From Paracoccus luteus (GTDB taxonomy: Bacteria > Pseudomonadota > Alphaproteobacteria > Rhodobacterales > Rhodobacteraceae), in contig NZ_SDEA01000004.1 in assembly GCF_004522155.1 (NCBI RefSeq), positions 186,001 through 250,000 of the forward strand: a stretch of DNA of 64,000 bases, written 5' to 3'. Under the pieces are notes generated by a model that saw nothing but the letters and a program-made list of their open reading frames with translations, did not search any database and had not been told where the DNA came from. How positions within the stretch are numbered: position 1 is the first letter of the stretch; the number at the start of each line of letters is the position of its first letter. Both the position numbers and the translations under genes were made by a program. Shown here piece after piece: positions 1 through 8,208 of the stretch.

Positions 1-1112
1 TGCTGGCGATCCCGTTCTTCCTGTTCGCGGCGGAACTGATGGGCCAAGGCCAGATCGCCCGGCGCCTGACCGGGCTGGTCCGGGCGCTTGTGGGGCATCT
101 GCGCGGCGGCATCGGCTATACGACCATCGGGGGCGCGATGGGCTTTGGTTCCGTGTCGGGTTCGGCCCCCGCCACCGTCGCGGCGATGGGCAAGATCCTT
201 TACCCCGAACTGCGCCGGGCGGGATTCCGGGACAAGTTCTCGCTGGGGCTGATCGTGTCCTCGGCGGAAACCGCGCTGCTCATCCCGCCGTCGATCACGC
301 TGATCGTCTATGGCTGGATCACCGGCACCTCGATTGCGACGCTGTTCGCCGCAGGGCTTGGGATCGGAATCCTGCTGGGCGCGGCTTTCGCCGTCCTGAC
401 CTGGATCGAGGCGCGGCGCACGGGGGTTCATGGGGACTCTCGCGCCAGCCTGCGCGAGGTCGGCCTTGCGTTCCGCCGTGCCGGCTGGGCGCTGGGAATG
501 CCGGTGCTGATCCTCGGCGGGATCTACAGCGGCCTGTTCACGGCGACCGAGGCCGCCATCGCCAGCGTGGTCTATGCAATCCTCGTCGAAGGATTCGTCT
601 ATCGCAGCCTGACGTTCCGGTCACTGGTCGCAATCGCCGAAAAGACCGCCATCCAGAACTCGGTCATCTTCCTGCTGCTCGCCTTCGGGACGGCGCTGTC
701 CTACTTCATCACGCTGGCGCAGATCCCCCAGCTTCTGATCTCGGGGGTGGAGTATCTGAACGCCGGGCCGATCGTGTTCCTGATGATCGCCAACATCGCC
801 TTCATCATCGCCGGGATGTTCATCGACCCGAACTCGATCCAGCTGATCCTGGTGCCGGCGCTCTATCCGGTCGCCACCAACCTCGGCATCGACCCGATCC
901 ACTTCGGGATGATCGTCGCCGTCAACATCTCGCTGGGAATGGTGACGCCGCCCTTCGGCCTGGACCTCTTCGTGGCCTCCTCGACCCTGCAGAAGCCGGT
1001 CGGAGAGATCATCGCGGGTGTCTGGCCGTTCATCGCCGTGAACCTCGTCGTGTTGCTGCTGGTCACCTATGTGCCGGGCCTCGCGACCTTCGTTCCCGAT
1101 CTTCTGCTCTAG
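1..1112 (+). CDS. TRAP transporter large permease, DctM type (5' end missing)
   Basis: The frame is open from the left edge, so the N-terminus lies outside the window; about 370 residues are present. The hydrophobic segments, the early IPFFLFAAELMG stretch and the GGAMGFGSVSGSAPATVAAMG segment are typical of the DctM large membrane subunit of TRAP transporters. DctM works with a small DctQ subunit and a periplasmic binding protein, using an ion gradient to import organic acids. Those partners would be expected just upstream. The gene ends 90 bases before a pyridine-carboxylate-type catabolic set on the same strand. Import of that pathway's substrate is therefore a reasonable inference, but nothing in the permease itself fixes specificity. 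Confidence 0.93.
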   Translation, partial: LAIPFFLFAAELMGQGQIARRLTGLVRALVGHLRGGIGYTTIGGAMGFGSVSGSAPATVAAMGKILYPELRRAGFRDKFSLGLIVSSAETALLIPPSITLIVYGWITGTSIATLFAAGLGIGILLGAAFAVLTWIEARRTGVHGDSRASLREVGLAFRRAGWALGMPVLILGGIYSGLFTATEAAIASVVYAILVEGFVYRSLTFRSLVAIAEKTAIQNSVIFLLLAFGTALSYFITLAQIPQLLISGVEYLNAGPIVFLMIANIAFIIAGMFIDPNSIQLILVPALYPVATNLGIDPIHFGMIVAVNISLGMVTPPFGLDLFVASSTLQKPVGEIIAGVWPFIAVNLVVLLLVTYVPGLATFVPDLLL

Positions 1113-1121
1113 TCGCGGCCT

Positions 1122-1140
1122 GGCAAGGATAAGGCTTGCC
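1122..1140 (+). terminator. candidate hairpin after TRAP permease
   Basis: GGCAAG (1122-1127) pairs with CTTGCC (1135-1140) across a seven-base loop, ten bases past the permease stop. There is no clean T run, so this may be only a weak terminator or processing hairpin. Confidence 0.35.
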
Positions 1141-1162
1141 CGGCCAAAATAAGACGTATACT
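1136..1162 (+). promoter_or_regulatory. candidate promoter of the pyridine-carboxylate operon
   Basis: TATACT at 1157-1162 is a good -10 box. The best upstream match is TTGCCC at 1136-1141, with a short 15-base spacer. A perfect CCCC-TTTC-GGGG mini-hairpin (1173-1184) lies in the inferred leader just before the first gene. The AT-rich stretch around the -10 is the likely place for a regulator site, but no clear operator symmetry was found. Confidence 0.35.
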
Positions 1163-1202
1163 GACTAATAAGCCCCTTTCGGGGAGCACGACAGGATAGC
1201 GC

Positions 1203-2177
1203 ATGACGCCCAAGATCACTTTCGAAGAACATTTCATGGCACCGGGATTCGAGAAGTATTCCGAAGCTTTCCTGAAGCTTATGCCGGCCGACCAGTCCGG
1301 GCAGCTGGTCCAGCGGCTCAACGGCTTCGATGGTGAGAGAATCGAGCTGATGGACCGCGGCGGGATCGTCCGCACCGTCCTGTCCCTGACCGGCCCCGGA
1401 GCGCAAAGCGAAAGCCTGGACCGGGCAGTCGATTCCGCGCGCCGCGCAAACGACTTTCTTGCCGAGAAGATCGCCGCCCAACCGGACCGGCTGTCGGGCT
1501 TTGCCTCGCTGCCGATGCACGACCCCGATGCGGCCATCGCCGAGCTTCAGCGGACGGTGCGCGACATGGGATTCCTCGGCTGCCTCGTGAACGGCCACAC
1601 CCACGGCACCTATTACGACGGGCCGGAATATGATGCGTTCTGGGCCGAACTCGAGCGGCTGGGCGTGCCGTTCTATCTGCACCCGATCAACGCCCATGCC
1701 GACCCTTACGTGATCCGCGACGTGCCGGTGCTGCAGGGCGCGGTCTGGGGCTGGGGCGTCGAGGCCGGAAGCCACGCGCTGCGGCTGCTGTTCGGCGGCG
1801 TCTTCGACCGCTTTCCCGGCGTCAAGGTGGTGCTGGGTCACATGGGCGAAGGGCTGCCCTTCCTGCGCTGGCGCTTCGATTCCCGCTTCAGGGCCTATCC
1901 CCAGGGGGTCGATCTTCGGCTTGCCCCGTCCGAGTATTTCACCCGCAACATCGTCATCACCACGTCCGGCGTCTGCTCGCACGCGTCGCTGATGGGCGCT
2001 GTGGGCGAGATGGGCGCCGACGGCGTGATGTTCTCGGTCGACTATCCCTACGAGGACACGGCGGCGGCCGTGGACTTCATCGAGACCGCGCCTCTGGACG
2101 ACGAGGCGCGGCGCAAGGTGTGTCACGACACGGCGGCCGCCCTTCTGGGGCTGCCCCTGCTGGCAGAGGCGGCATAG
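1203..2177 (+). CDS. amidohydrolase-2 family decarboxylase, PicC-like
   Basis: This 324-residue protein belongs to the ACMSD / gamma-resorcylate decarboxylase branch of the amidohydrolase superfamily. Visible metal-site residues are Glu8 and His10 (FEEHF, the E-x-H variant of the usual HxH), His160 (FYLHPINAH), His213 (LGHMGEG) and Asp280 (FSVDYP). These enzymes remove CO2 from hydroxylated aromatic acids without an organic cofactor. In the picolinate pathway described from Alcaligenes, PicC of this family converts 3,6-dihydroxypicolinate to 2,5-dihydroxypyridine. Here the gene is followed by a Rieske hydroxylase and the complete 2,5-dihydroxypyridine pathway, which makes the same reaction the best guess. 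A related hydroxy-acid substrate cannot be excluded. Confidence 0.85.
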   Translation: MTPKITFEEHFMAPGFEKYSEAFLKLMPADQSGQLVQRLNGFDGERIELMDRGGIVRTVLSLTGPGAQSESLDRAVDSARRANDFLAEKIAAQPDRLSGFASLPMHDPDAAIAELQRTVRDMGFLGCLVNGHTHGTYYDGPEYDAFWAELERLGVPFYLHPINAHADPYVIRDVPVLQGAVWGWGVEAGSHALRLLFGGVFDRFPGVKVVLGHMGEGLPFLRWRFDSRFRAYPQGVDLRLAPSEYFTRNIVITTSGVCSHASLMGAVGEMGADGVMFSVDYPYEDTAAAVDFIETAPLDDEARRKVCHDTAAALLGLPLLAEAA

Positions 2178-2185
2178 GAGGCGAC

Positions 2186-5002
2186 ATGAGCTGGCATTCT
2201 TCAATTCCCGCGGACGAGGTCCACGCCAAGGGCTCGGTCGGGGTCGAGGTTGACGGATTGCGCCTTGCGCTGTTCTCGCTGGACGGCGAGATCCACGCGA
2301 CCGGCAACATCTGCACCCACGCCTTCGCCATCCTGACCGAAGGCCACGTCGAGAATGGCTGCATCGAATGTCCCCTGCACCAGGGCCTGTTCGACATCCG
2401 CACCGGCCGCGCGGTGGGGCCGCCCGTCACCCGCGACATCGCCACCTATGACACCAGGATCGAGGATGGCGTCGTCTGGATCGACACCCAGCCTCGGGCG
2501 GCAGCCAGCGCGGGCGCAGCCAAGGGCGCAGGCGGGGCCGTTGCCGACTTTCGCCGCATGGTCATCGTTGGGGCCGGTCAGGCCGGGGCCGAGACCGCGC
2601 GGGCCGCGCGCACGCACGGCTTTGCAGGCAAGGTGATCCTTCTGGGCGAGGAGGAGCATCCGCCTTATGAACGGCCGCCGCTGTCCAAGGATATGCTGCT
2701 GGGCCGCACGACCCTGACCAGCGCCCATATCTTCCAGCCCGGTGAAATCGAGGATCTGGACATCGAGCTGCGTCTGGGCACGCGGGTCCACTGCATCGAC
2801 CGCGAGGCCCGCCATGTCGTCCTGACCGGCGGCGAGACGGTGCCCTACGACATGCTCGTTCTCGCGACCGGCGCCGCGCCGCGCCGGATCCTGCTGCCCG
2901 GCTCGGACGAGGTTCATCTGCATTACCTTCGTGAGGTGGCCGACTCGCAGACCTTGGGCGAGGTGCTGTCACGGTCACGCGGCGTCGCCGTGATCGGGGG
3001 CGGCTTCATCGGTCTGGAGCTGGCATCCGCGGCCCGTTCGCTGGGGATCGAGGCCACCCTGATCGAGGTGCAGGACCGACTGCTCAAGCGTCTGCTGCCG
3101 GAAGAGCCGGGAGAGTTCCTCGCCTGGGTTGCGCGGCAGAACGATGTGGCGTTGCACATCGGCGAAGCGGTCCAGTCGGTCTCGGCCGGGGGCGTGACGA
3201 TGGCCGACGGCACCCGGATCGCAGCCGACTGCATCATCGTCGGCATCGGCGCCGTCCCCAGCGACCAGCTCGCGAACGGCGCCGCGCTGGAAACCGCGCC
3301 CGGCGGCGGGATCGTGGTGAACTCTCGCAACCAGACCTCGGACCCGGCGATCTACGCGGTGGGCGACGTCGCGGTCGTGCGCAACGAGATCTCGGGCCAG
3401 CAGCGGCGCGTCGAAAGCTGGCAGAACGCGCGGCTGTCGGCTGATCGCGTTGCGCGCGCCATTGCCGGGCAAGAGCCGGTCGAGCAGGAACTGCCGTGGT
3501 TCTGGTCTGACCTGTTCGGCGGCACCCTGCAGATCGTGGGCGATCCCCGGCCGGATGCCAGGGTCGTGCGCCGCGACGGAGAAGCGCCCGCCTTCTTCTG
3601 TCTTGATGAAGCGAACCGCGTCACCGCCTGCATCGACTTTGGCGATGCATCGCTGCTGCGTGCGGCGCGAGGCCTGATCGCGTCGGCCCATCCGGTCGAT
3701 CCGGCGAAGCTGGCCGATCCTTCCACCGACCTGTCAACGCTCGAGGACAATGAAATGAAGATGCTGCCGATCGAGAAGCGATACGTCTGGCCGGCTTCCG
3801 GCCTCGATCGCGTCCCCGACTGGGTCTATACCAGCAACGAGATCCACGAACGCGAGATCGAGAAGATCTTCCACGGCCGCACCTGGAACTATGTGGGGCT
3901 GGCGGCCGAAGTCCCCGATGCAGGCGACTTCGTGCGGTCCTTCGTGGGGCCGACGCCTGTGGTCATGGTGCGGGACCATGATGGCGAAATCAACGTGTTC
4001 GAGAACCGCTGCGCCCACCGCGCCGCCGAGTTCTGCCGCGAGCTGCGCGGCAATGCCGAGGAGTTCGTCTGCCCCTACCACCAGTGGAGCTATGACCTGA
4101 AGGGCAACCTTGCGGGCGTTCCCTTCCGCCGCGGGGTCGATGGCAAGGGCGGCATGGGACCGGATTTCCGCCCCGAGAACCACGGCGTCAAGAAGCTGAA
4201 GGTGACCGAACGCAACGGCGCCGTCTTCGCCACCTTCGCCCAAAACATGGACTCGTTCGAGGATTACCTGGGCGAGGAAATGCTCAAGGACTTCGACACG
4301 GTGTTTTCGGGCCGCAAGCTGAGGGTGCTGGGGCATTACCGCCACACGCTGATGGGCAACTGGAAGCTTTACCCTGAAAACCTCAAGGATCCCTATCACG
4401 CGACGCTGCTGCACACGTTCCTCGTGACCTTCGGCCTCTTGGTCGCGGGCAACAAGTCGGCGATGATCGTCGATCCCAAGGGCCGCCACTCGACGATGGC
4501 GTCGGCCAAAAGCGAGGGCGCGACCGTTTCGGCCGAGAACAAGGCCGAGATGCGCGCCTATCGGGACGGCATGGTCCTGTCCGATCCGCGGCTGATGGAT
4601 TTCTACCCCGAGTTCGACAGCCCCTGGTCGGTGACGATGCAGGTGGTGTGGCCCGGGCTGATCGTCCAGCGCGAGATGAACACGCTGGGCGTCCGCCAGA
4701 TCGTGCCCAACGGCCCGAACGAGTTCACCATGATCTGGACGATGTTCGGGTATGAGGACGACGACGAGGAGATGACCCGCCACCGCCTGCGGCAGGGCAA
4801 CCTGATGGGCCCCGCCGGCTTCCTCGGGCTTGAGGACAACGAGGCGATGAAGTTCGTGCAGGACGGGATGCTGAACTCGACCGGCGGGGCCCATCTGGTC
4901 GCGCTCGATCCCAAGGTTCCGGCCGGCACCTCCGACACCCTGATCTCGGAAGCCGCGATCCGGGCGATGTACAAGCACTGGCGTCAGGAGATGGGTCTAT
5001 GA
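2186..5002 (+). CDS. Rieske ferredoxin / reductase / oxygenase alpha-subunit fusion
   Basis: One uninterrupted frame of 938 residues carries all electron-transfer parts and the catalytic subunit of a ring-hydroxylating system. Residues 1-105 are a Rieske ferredoxin (Cys43, His45, Cys62, His65). Residues about 122-520 are an FAD/NAD(P)H ferredoxin reductase with two GxGxxG folds (near 128 and 270) and a YAVGDVAV motif. From Met524 onward is a 415-residue oxygenase alpha subunit: a second Rieske site (Cys609, His611, Cys629, His632) and a mononuclear-iron motif DPYHATLLH. Normally these are separate proteins. Met524 (ATG at 3755) has GAGGA nine bases upstream, so a free alpha subunit may also be made. 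TGA triplets at 3751 and 3756 are both out of frame, so a one-base error could create the fusion. PicB-like 6-hydroxypicolinate hydroxylation is inferred. Confidence 0.88.
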   Translation: MSWHSSIPADEVHAKGSVGVEVDGLRLALFSLDGEIHATGNICTHAFAILTEGHVENGCIECPLHQGLFDIRTGRAVGPPVTRDIATYDTRIEDGVVWIDTQPRAAASAGAAKGAGGAVADFRRMVIVGAGQAGAETARAARTHGFAGKVILLGEEEHPPYERPPLSKDMLLGRTTLTSAHIFQPGEIEDLDIELRLGTRVHCIDREARHVVLTGGETVPYDMLVLATGAAPRRILLPGSDEVHLHYLREVADSQTLGEVLSRSRGVAVIGGGFIGLELASAARSLGIEATLIEVQDRLLKRLLPEEPGEFLAWVARQNDVALHIGEAVQSVSAGGVTMADGTRIAADCIIVGIGAVPSDQLANGAALETAPGGGIVVNSRNQTSDPAIYAVGDVAVVRNEISGQQRRVESWQNARLSADRVARAIAGQEPVEQELPWFWSDLFGGTLQIVGDPRPDARVVRRDGEAPAFFCLDEANRVTACIDFGDASLLRAARGLIASAHPVDPAKLADPSTDLSTLEDNEMKMLPIEKRYVWPASGLDRVPDWVYTSNEIHEREIEKIFHGRTWNYVGLAAEVPDAGDFVRSFVGPTPVVMVRDHDGEINVFENRCAHRAAEFCRELRGNAEEFVCPYHQWSYDLKGNLAGVPFRRGVDGKGGMGPDFRPENHGVKKLKVTERNGAVFATFAQNMDSFEDYLGEEMLKDFDTVFSGRKLRVLGHYRHTLMGNWKLYPENLKDPYHATLLHTFLVTFGLLVAGNKSAMIVDPKGRHSTMASAKSEGATVSAENKAEMRAYRDGMVLSDPRLMDFYPEFDSPWSVTMQVVWPGLIVQREMNTLGVRQIVPNGPNEFTMIWTMFGYEDDDEEMTRHRLRQGNLMGPAGFLGLEDNEAMKFVQDGMLNSTGGAHLVALDPKVPAGTSDTLISEAAIRAMYKHWRQEMGL

Positions 5003-5532
5003 ACGACCTCAAGCACGGTTTCACGGCAATTTCGGCGCGGGACACGCGCGAGGCGCGGCGCGATGCGCGGCTCGAGATCGAGGAGTTCAACGCGGAGTAT
5101 TGCGCCGTGCTGGACGATGGCGACCTGATGGACTGGCCCGCTTTCTTCACCGAGGACGCATTCTATACCATCACCAGCCGCGAGAACTGGGACGGCAACC
5201 TGCCGGTCGGGCTGGTCTATTGCGAAGGCCTTGGCATGATCAAGGACCGCGCCCTGGCGATTGCCAAGACGTCAATGTTCGGGCCGCGATATCTGCGCCA
5301 CTACATGACGAACACCCGCGTCATGGGGATCGAGGAAGACGGCACGATTCTGGCTGGCAACAACTACATGCTGGTCGAGGTGCGCGCCGAGCTTCCCGAG
5401 GGGCGCCTGCACCAGGCCGGCCGGATGATCGACAAGTTCCGCCGTCAGGATGACGGGCGCCTGCTGCTGTCGTCGCGCATCGCGATCTACGACACGTTGC
5501 TGGTGCCGAACGCCCTGGTTCTGCCCGTTTGA
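4999..5532 (+). CDS. ring-hydroxylating dioxygenase beta (small) subunit
   Basis: The protein has 177 residues, a normal length for the small subunit of aromatic-ring hydroxylases (SnoaL-like cone fold). Typical landmarks are the early IEEFNAEYCAVLDDGDLMDWPAFF segment (here split by ordinary substitutions) and the central RYLRHYMTNTRV stretch. It has no cofactor of its own and builds the alpha3beta3 hexamer. The start overlaps the preceding stop as ATGA, which implies translational coupling to the fused alpha subunit. Together the two genes would supply the complete hydroxylase. Confidence 0.9.
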   Translation: MNDLKHGFTAISARDTREARRDARLEIEEFNAEYCAVLDDGDLMDWPAFFTEDAFYTITSRENWDGNLPVGLVYCEGLGMIKDRALAIAKTSMFGPRYLRHYMTNTRVMGIEEDGTILAGNNYMLVEVRAELPEGRLHQAGRMIDKFRRQDDGRLLLSSRIAIYDTLLVPNALVLPV

Positions 5533-5552
5533 ATCCACAGAAAGGCCACCCC

Positions 5553-6302
5553 ATGACCCCGATCCGCATCGGACAGATCGTTCCCTCGTCCAACGTCACC
5601 ATGGAGACCGAGATTCCCGCGCTTCTGCGGGCCCGCGAGGCGATCGCGCCCGAACGCTTCACCTTCCATTCTTCGCGGATGCGGATGAAGCACGTGACCA
5701 AGGATGAACTGGCGAAGATGGACGCCGACAGCGACCGCTGCGCGTTGGAACTGTCGGACGCGCGGGTGGACGTGATGGGCTATGCCTGCCTCGTCGCGAT
5801 CATGTCGATGGGCCACGGCTATCACCGCGCCTCGGGCGAGCGCCTGCACGGCGTCACGCGCGGGAACGGCGCGCCCGCGCCGGTCATCACCTCGGCCGGG
5901 GCGCTGGTCGAGGGGATCAAGGCCATCGGCGCCAAGCGCGTGGCCGTCGTCACCCCCTACATGAAGCCGCTGACCGAGATGGTCGTGGACTATATCCGCA
6001 ACGAGGGCATCGAGGTCGGCGACTATCGCGCGCTGGAAATCTCGGACAACCTCAAGGTCGCGGCGCATGACCCGATGAACCTGCCGGGCATCGTCGCGGG
6101 CATGAAGACCGACGACGTGGATGCGATCGTGCTGTCGGCCTGCGTCCAGATGCCCTCGCTGGCCGCGATCACCACGGTCGAGGCGCAGGCGCGCAAGCCG
6201 GTCCTGTCGGCCGCCGTCGCCACCACCTGGTCAATGCTGCGCGAGCTTGGCCTTAACACCCGCGTCCCCGGCGGCGGCACGCTGCTGTCGGGCGCCTACT
6301 GA
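5553..6302 (+). CDS. nicE: maleate cis-trans isomerase, Asp/Glu racemase family
   Basis: This 249-residue protein has the aspartate/glutamate racemase fold with the paired catalytic cysteines expected of maleate isomerase: Cys79 (GYACLVA) and Cys197 (LSACVQMPS). The N-terminal IGQIVPSSNVTMETE is characteristic of the maleate isomerase and arylmalonate decarboxylase group. Maleate isomerase converts maleate to fumarate, the last step of the maleamate branch of nicotinate and picolinate degradation (NicE/PicG). The chosen ATG has AGAAAGG about 10 bases upstream. An in-frame ATG eight codons earlier is less well placed. The surrounding genes supply the three steps leading to maleate, so the assignment is firm at the pathway level. 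Confidence 0.88.
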   Translation: MTPIRIGQIVPSSNVTMETEIPALLRAREAIAPERFTFHSSRMRMKHVTKDELAKMDADSDRCALELSDARVDVMGYACLVAIMSMGHGYHRASGERLHGVTRGNGAPAPVITSAGALVEGIKAIGAKRVAVVTPYMKPLTEMVVDYIRNEGIEVGDYRALEISDNLKVAAHDPMNLPGIVAGMKTDDVDAIVLSACVQMPSLAAITTVEAQARKPVLSAAVATTWSMLRELGLNTRVPGGGTLLSGAY

Positions 6303-6314
6303 GGGGCCGCGGCA

Positions 6315-7097
6315 ATGGCTTTCGGCTACAACGTCCATGCCAACGGCATCCGCCAGCACCTGATCCGCTACCCCGGCCCGGAAGGCGCGCCGGAACTGCT
6401 GCTGATCCCCGGCATCACCTCGCCCGCCGTCACCTGGGGCTTCGTGGGCGAGCGGATGGCGGAACGCTTCGACGTCCATATCTTGGACGTGCGCGGGCGC
6501 GGGCTCAGCCAGTCGGGCGATCTGGACTATACGCTGGACGCGATGGCCGATGACGCGGTGGCGCTGGCGCAGGGGATGAACCGGCCCGTCGTGCTGGGCC
6601 ATTCGATGGGCGCGCGCATCGCCATCCGCGCCGCCCGCAAGGACCCGCAGCCCTTCGCCGGGCTGGTGCTGGTCGATCCGCCCGTCTCGGGGCCGAACCG
6701 CCGCCCTTACCCGGCCAACTGGGCTTGGTATGGCGATTCCATCCGCATGGCCGAACAGGGCTGCTCGGCCGAGGACATGCTGAAGTTCTGCCCGACCTGG
6801 ACGGAAGAACAGCGCGCGCTGCGGGCCGAATGGCTGCATACCTGCCAGTGGGGCGCGATCCGGCAGGCCTTCGACGGCTTCTCGACCGACGACATCCACG
6901 CCGACCTGCCCGAGATCAGCCTGCCCGCCCGGCTGGTCATCGCCGGCGGCGCGACGGTGATCCTGCCCGAGGATGCCGAGGAGATCAGCCGCCTGATGCC
7001 GCAGATCGAGATCGGCCGCGTCGAAGGCGCGGGGCACATGATCCCGTGGGACGACCTCGACGGCTTCCTGAACGCCGTCATGGACTTCACCGCCTGA
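6315..7097 (+). CDS. nicD: N-formylmaleamate deformylase, alpha/beta hydrolase
   Basis: This 260-residue alpha/beta hydrolase has the triad visible as Ser97 (GHSMGA), Asp121 (LVDPPVSGP) and His241 (GAGHMIPW). The oxyanion-loop segment LLIPGITSPA and the PYPANWAWYG region fit the NicD/PicE family, which hydrolyses N-formylmaleamate to maleamate and formate. It begins 12 bases after the isomerase gene and is followed directly by the ring-cleavage dioxygenase that would produce its substrate. Length and context both support the call. General carboxylesterase activity is the alternative. Confidence 0.87.
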   Translation: MAFGYNVHANGIRQHLIRYPGPEGAPELLLIPGITSPAVTWGFVGERMAERFDVHILDVRGRGLSQSGDLDYTLDAMADDAVALAQGMNRPVVLGHSMGARIAIRAARKDPQPFAGLVLVDPPVSGPNRRPYPANWAWYGDSIRMAEQGCSAEDMLKFCPTWTEEQRALRAEWLHTCQWGAIRQAFDGFSTDDIHADLPEISLPARLVIAGGATVILPEDAEEISRLMPQIEIGRVEGAGHMIPWDDLDGFLNAVMDFTA

Positions 7098-7126
7098 CTT
7101 CCAACCGACACAGGGAAACTCATCCG

Positions 7127-8155
7127 ATGGATCACGCCAGCTTCACCGAGATCTGCCTGCATCAGCTGAAGATGTCGGGCGTCAGGGACGGCGAACGCCT
7201 TGTCGTCCTGACCCAGGGCAACGACCGGCTGGACTATGCCGATGCCTTCATGGCCGCGGGCCAGCGGCTCGGCGCGAAGATGTACCACATGCGCCTGCCT
7301 GCGCCGCTGCCGACCGATGGCTGGTCGGTGGGCGTCACCGGCCTTGCCGCCATGCCCGACGCGGTCGAGGCGCTGAAGAACTGCGACATGCTGATCGACT
7401 GCGTCTTCCTGCTGTTCTCGCCCGAGCAATTCGCCATCCAGGACGCCGGCACCCGCATTCTGACCGCCGTCGAGCCGCCCTCCCTGCTGGCGCGGATGCT
7501 GCCCTATCCGGAACTGCGCGAGAAGGTGACGATTGCGGCCGGGATGCTGGACCGCGCCAAGGTGATGCGGATCACCTCGCCGCACGGGACCGATGTCACC
7601 TACAAGCTGAACACCTATCCGACCGTCGCCGAATACGCCTGCACCGACGAACCCGGCCGCTGGGACCACTGGCCCTCGGGCTTCGTCTTCACCGGCGGGG
7701 ACGACGACGGGGTGGACGGCCAGATCGTCGTGGCGCCGGGCGACATCCTGCTGCCCCAGAACCTGATGGTGCGCGAGCCGATCACCTACACCATCGAGAA
7801 GGGCTGGATCAGCGACATCCGCGGCGGGCTCGAGGCGCAGATCGTCAAGTCCTACATGGACAGCTTTAAGGACAACCGCGGCAAGGGGATGAGCCATGTC
7901 GGCTGGGGCATGAACCCGAACGCCAAGTGGCACAACTTCGTCCCCGGAGAGTTCCCCGGCGGCATGGGGATGGAACCGCGCAGCTTCTACGGCAACGTGA
8001 TGTTCTCGACCGGCCCGAACAACGAGTTGGGCGGGCCGAACGACACCGCCTGCCATCTGGATATCCCGATGCGGAACTGCTCGCTGTTCCTCGACGACGA
8101 GCCGATCGTGATCGACGGCGACATCGTCGTGAAAGAGATCCAGCTGAGCCGCTGA
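7127..8155 (+). CDS. nicX: 2,5-dihydroxypyridine 5,6-dioxygenase
   Basis: This 342-residue protein resembles NicX/PicD, a non-haem Fe(II) dioxygenase built on an M29 aminopeptidase-like fold. It opens 2,5-dihydroxypyridine to N-formylmaleamate. The iron ligands stand out as His257 (SHVGWG), His310 and Asp312 (CHLD). Their spacing (53 and 2 residues) is the same as that of the His/His/Asp set reported for Pseudomonas putida NicX. The start ATG follows a CAGGGAAA element. It sits between the deformylase and amidohydrolase genes, in the expected company. This is the most diagnostic gene of the cluster because the family has few other known functions. Confidence 0.92.
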   Translation: MDHASFTEICLHQLKMSGVRDGERLVVLTQGNDRLDYADAFMAAGQRLGAKMYHMRLPAPLPTDGWSVGVTGLAAMPDAVEALKNCDMLIDCVFLLFSPEQFAIQDAGTRILTAVEPPSLLARMLPYPELREKVTIAAGMLDRAKVMRITSPHGTDVTYKLNTYPTVAEYACTDEPGRWDHWPSGFVFTGGDDDGVDGQIVVAPGDILLPQNLMVREPITYTIEKGWISDIRGGLEAQIVKSYMDSFKDNRGKGMSHVGWGMNPNAKWHNFVPGEFPGGMGMEPRSFYGNVMFSTGPNNELGGPNDTACHLDIPMRNCSLFLDDEPIVIDGDIVVKEIQLSR

Positions 8156-8162
8156 TCCCCAG

Positions 8163-8187
8163 GGCGGCCCCCGCAGCCGGGGCCGCC
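8163..8187 (+). terminator. strong intercistronic hairpin between nicX and nicF
   Basis: GGCGGCCCC (8163-8171) pairs perfectly with GGGGCCGCC (8179-8187) around a seven-base loop. No T run follows and a same-strand pathway gene begins 21 bases later. It is more likely an mRNA-stabilising or attenuating hairpin than a full stop. Confidence 0.5.
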
Positions 8188-8208
8188 ATCCCTTGAATGG
8201 AGACGAGA

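Noticed and set aside
2120..2185. Earlier start for the Rieske fusion within the decarboxylase 3' end
   Set aside because: The extra 22 residues are Arg/Gly-rich noise, whereas the ATG at 2186 has AGGAGG just upstream and begins a normal ferredoxin.
621..2204. Long minus-strand open frame across the TRAP permease and decarboxylase genes
   Set aside because: Its translation is His/Asp/Arg-rich with no motif and mirrors two clear plus-strand genes, as expected of antisense frames in GC-rich DNA.
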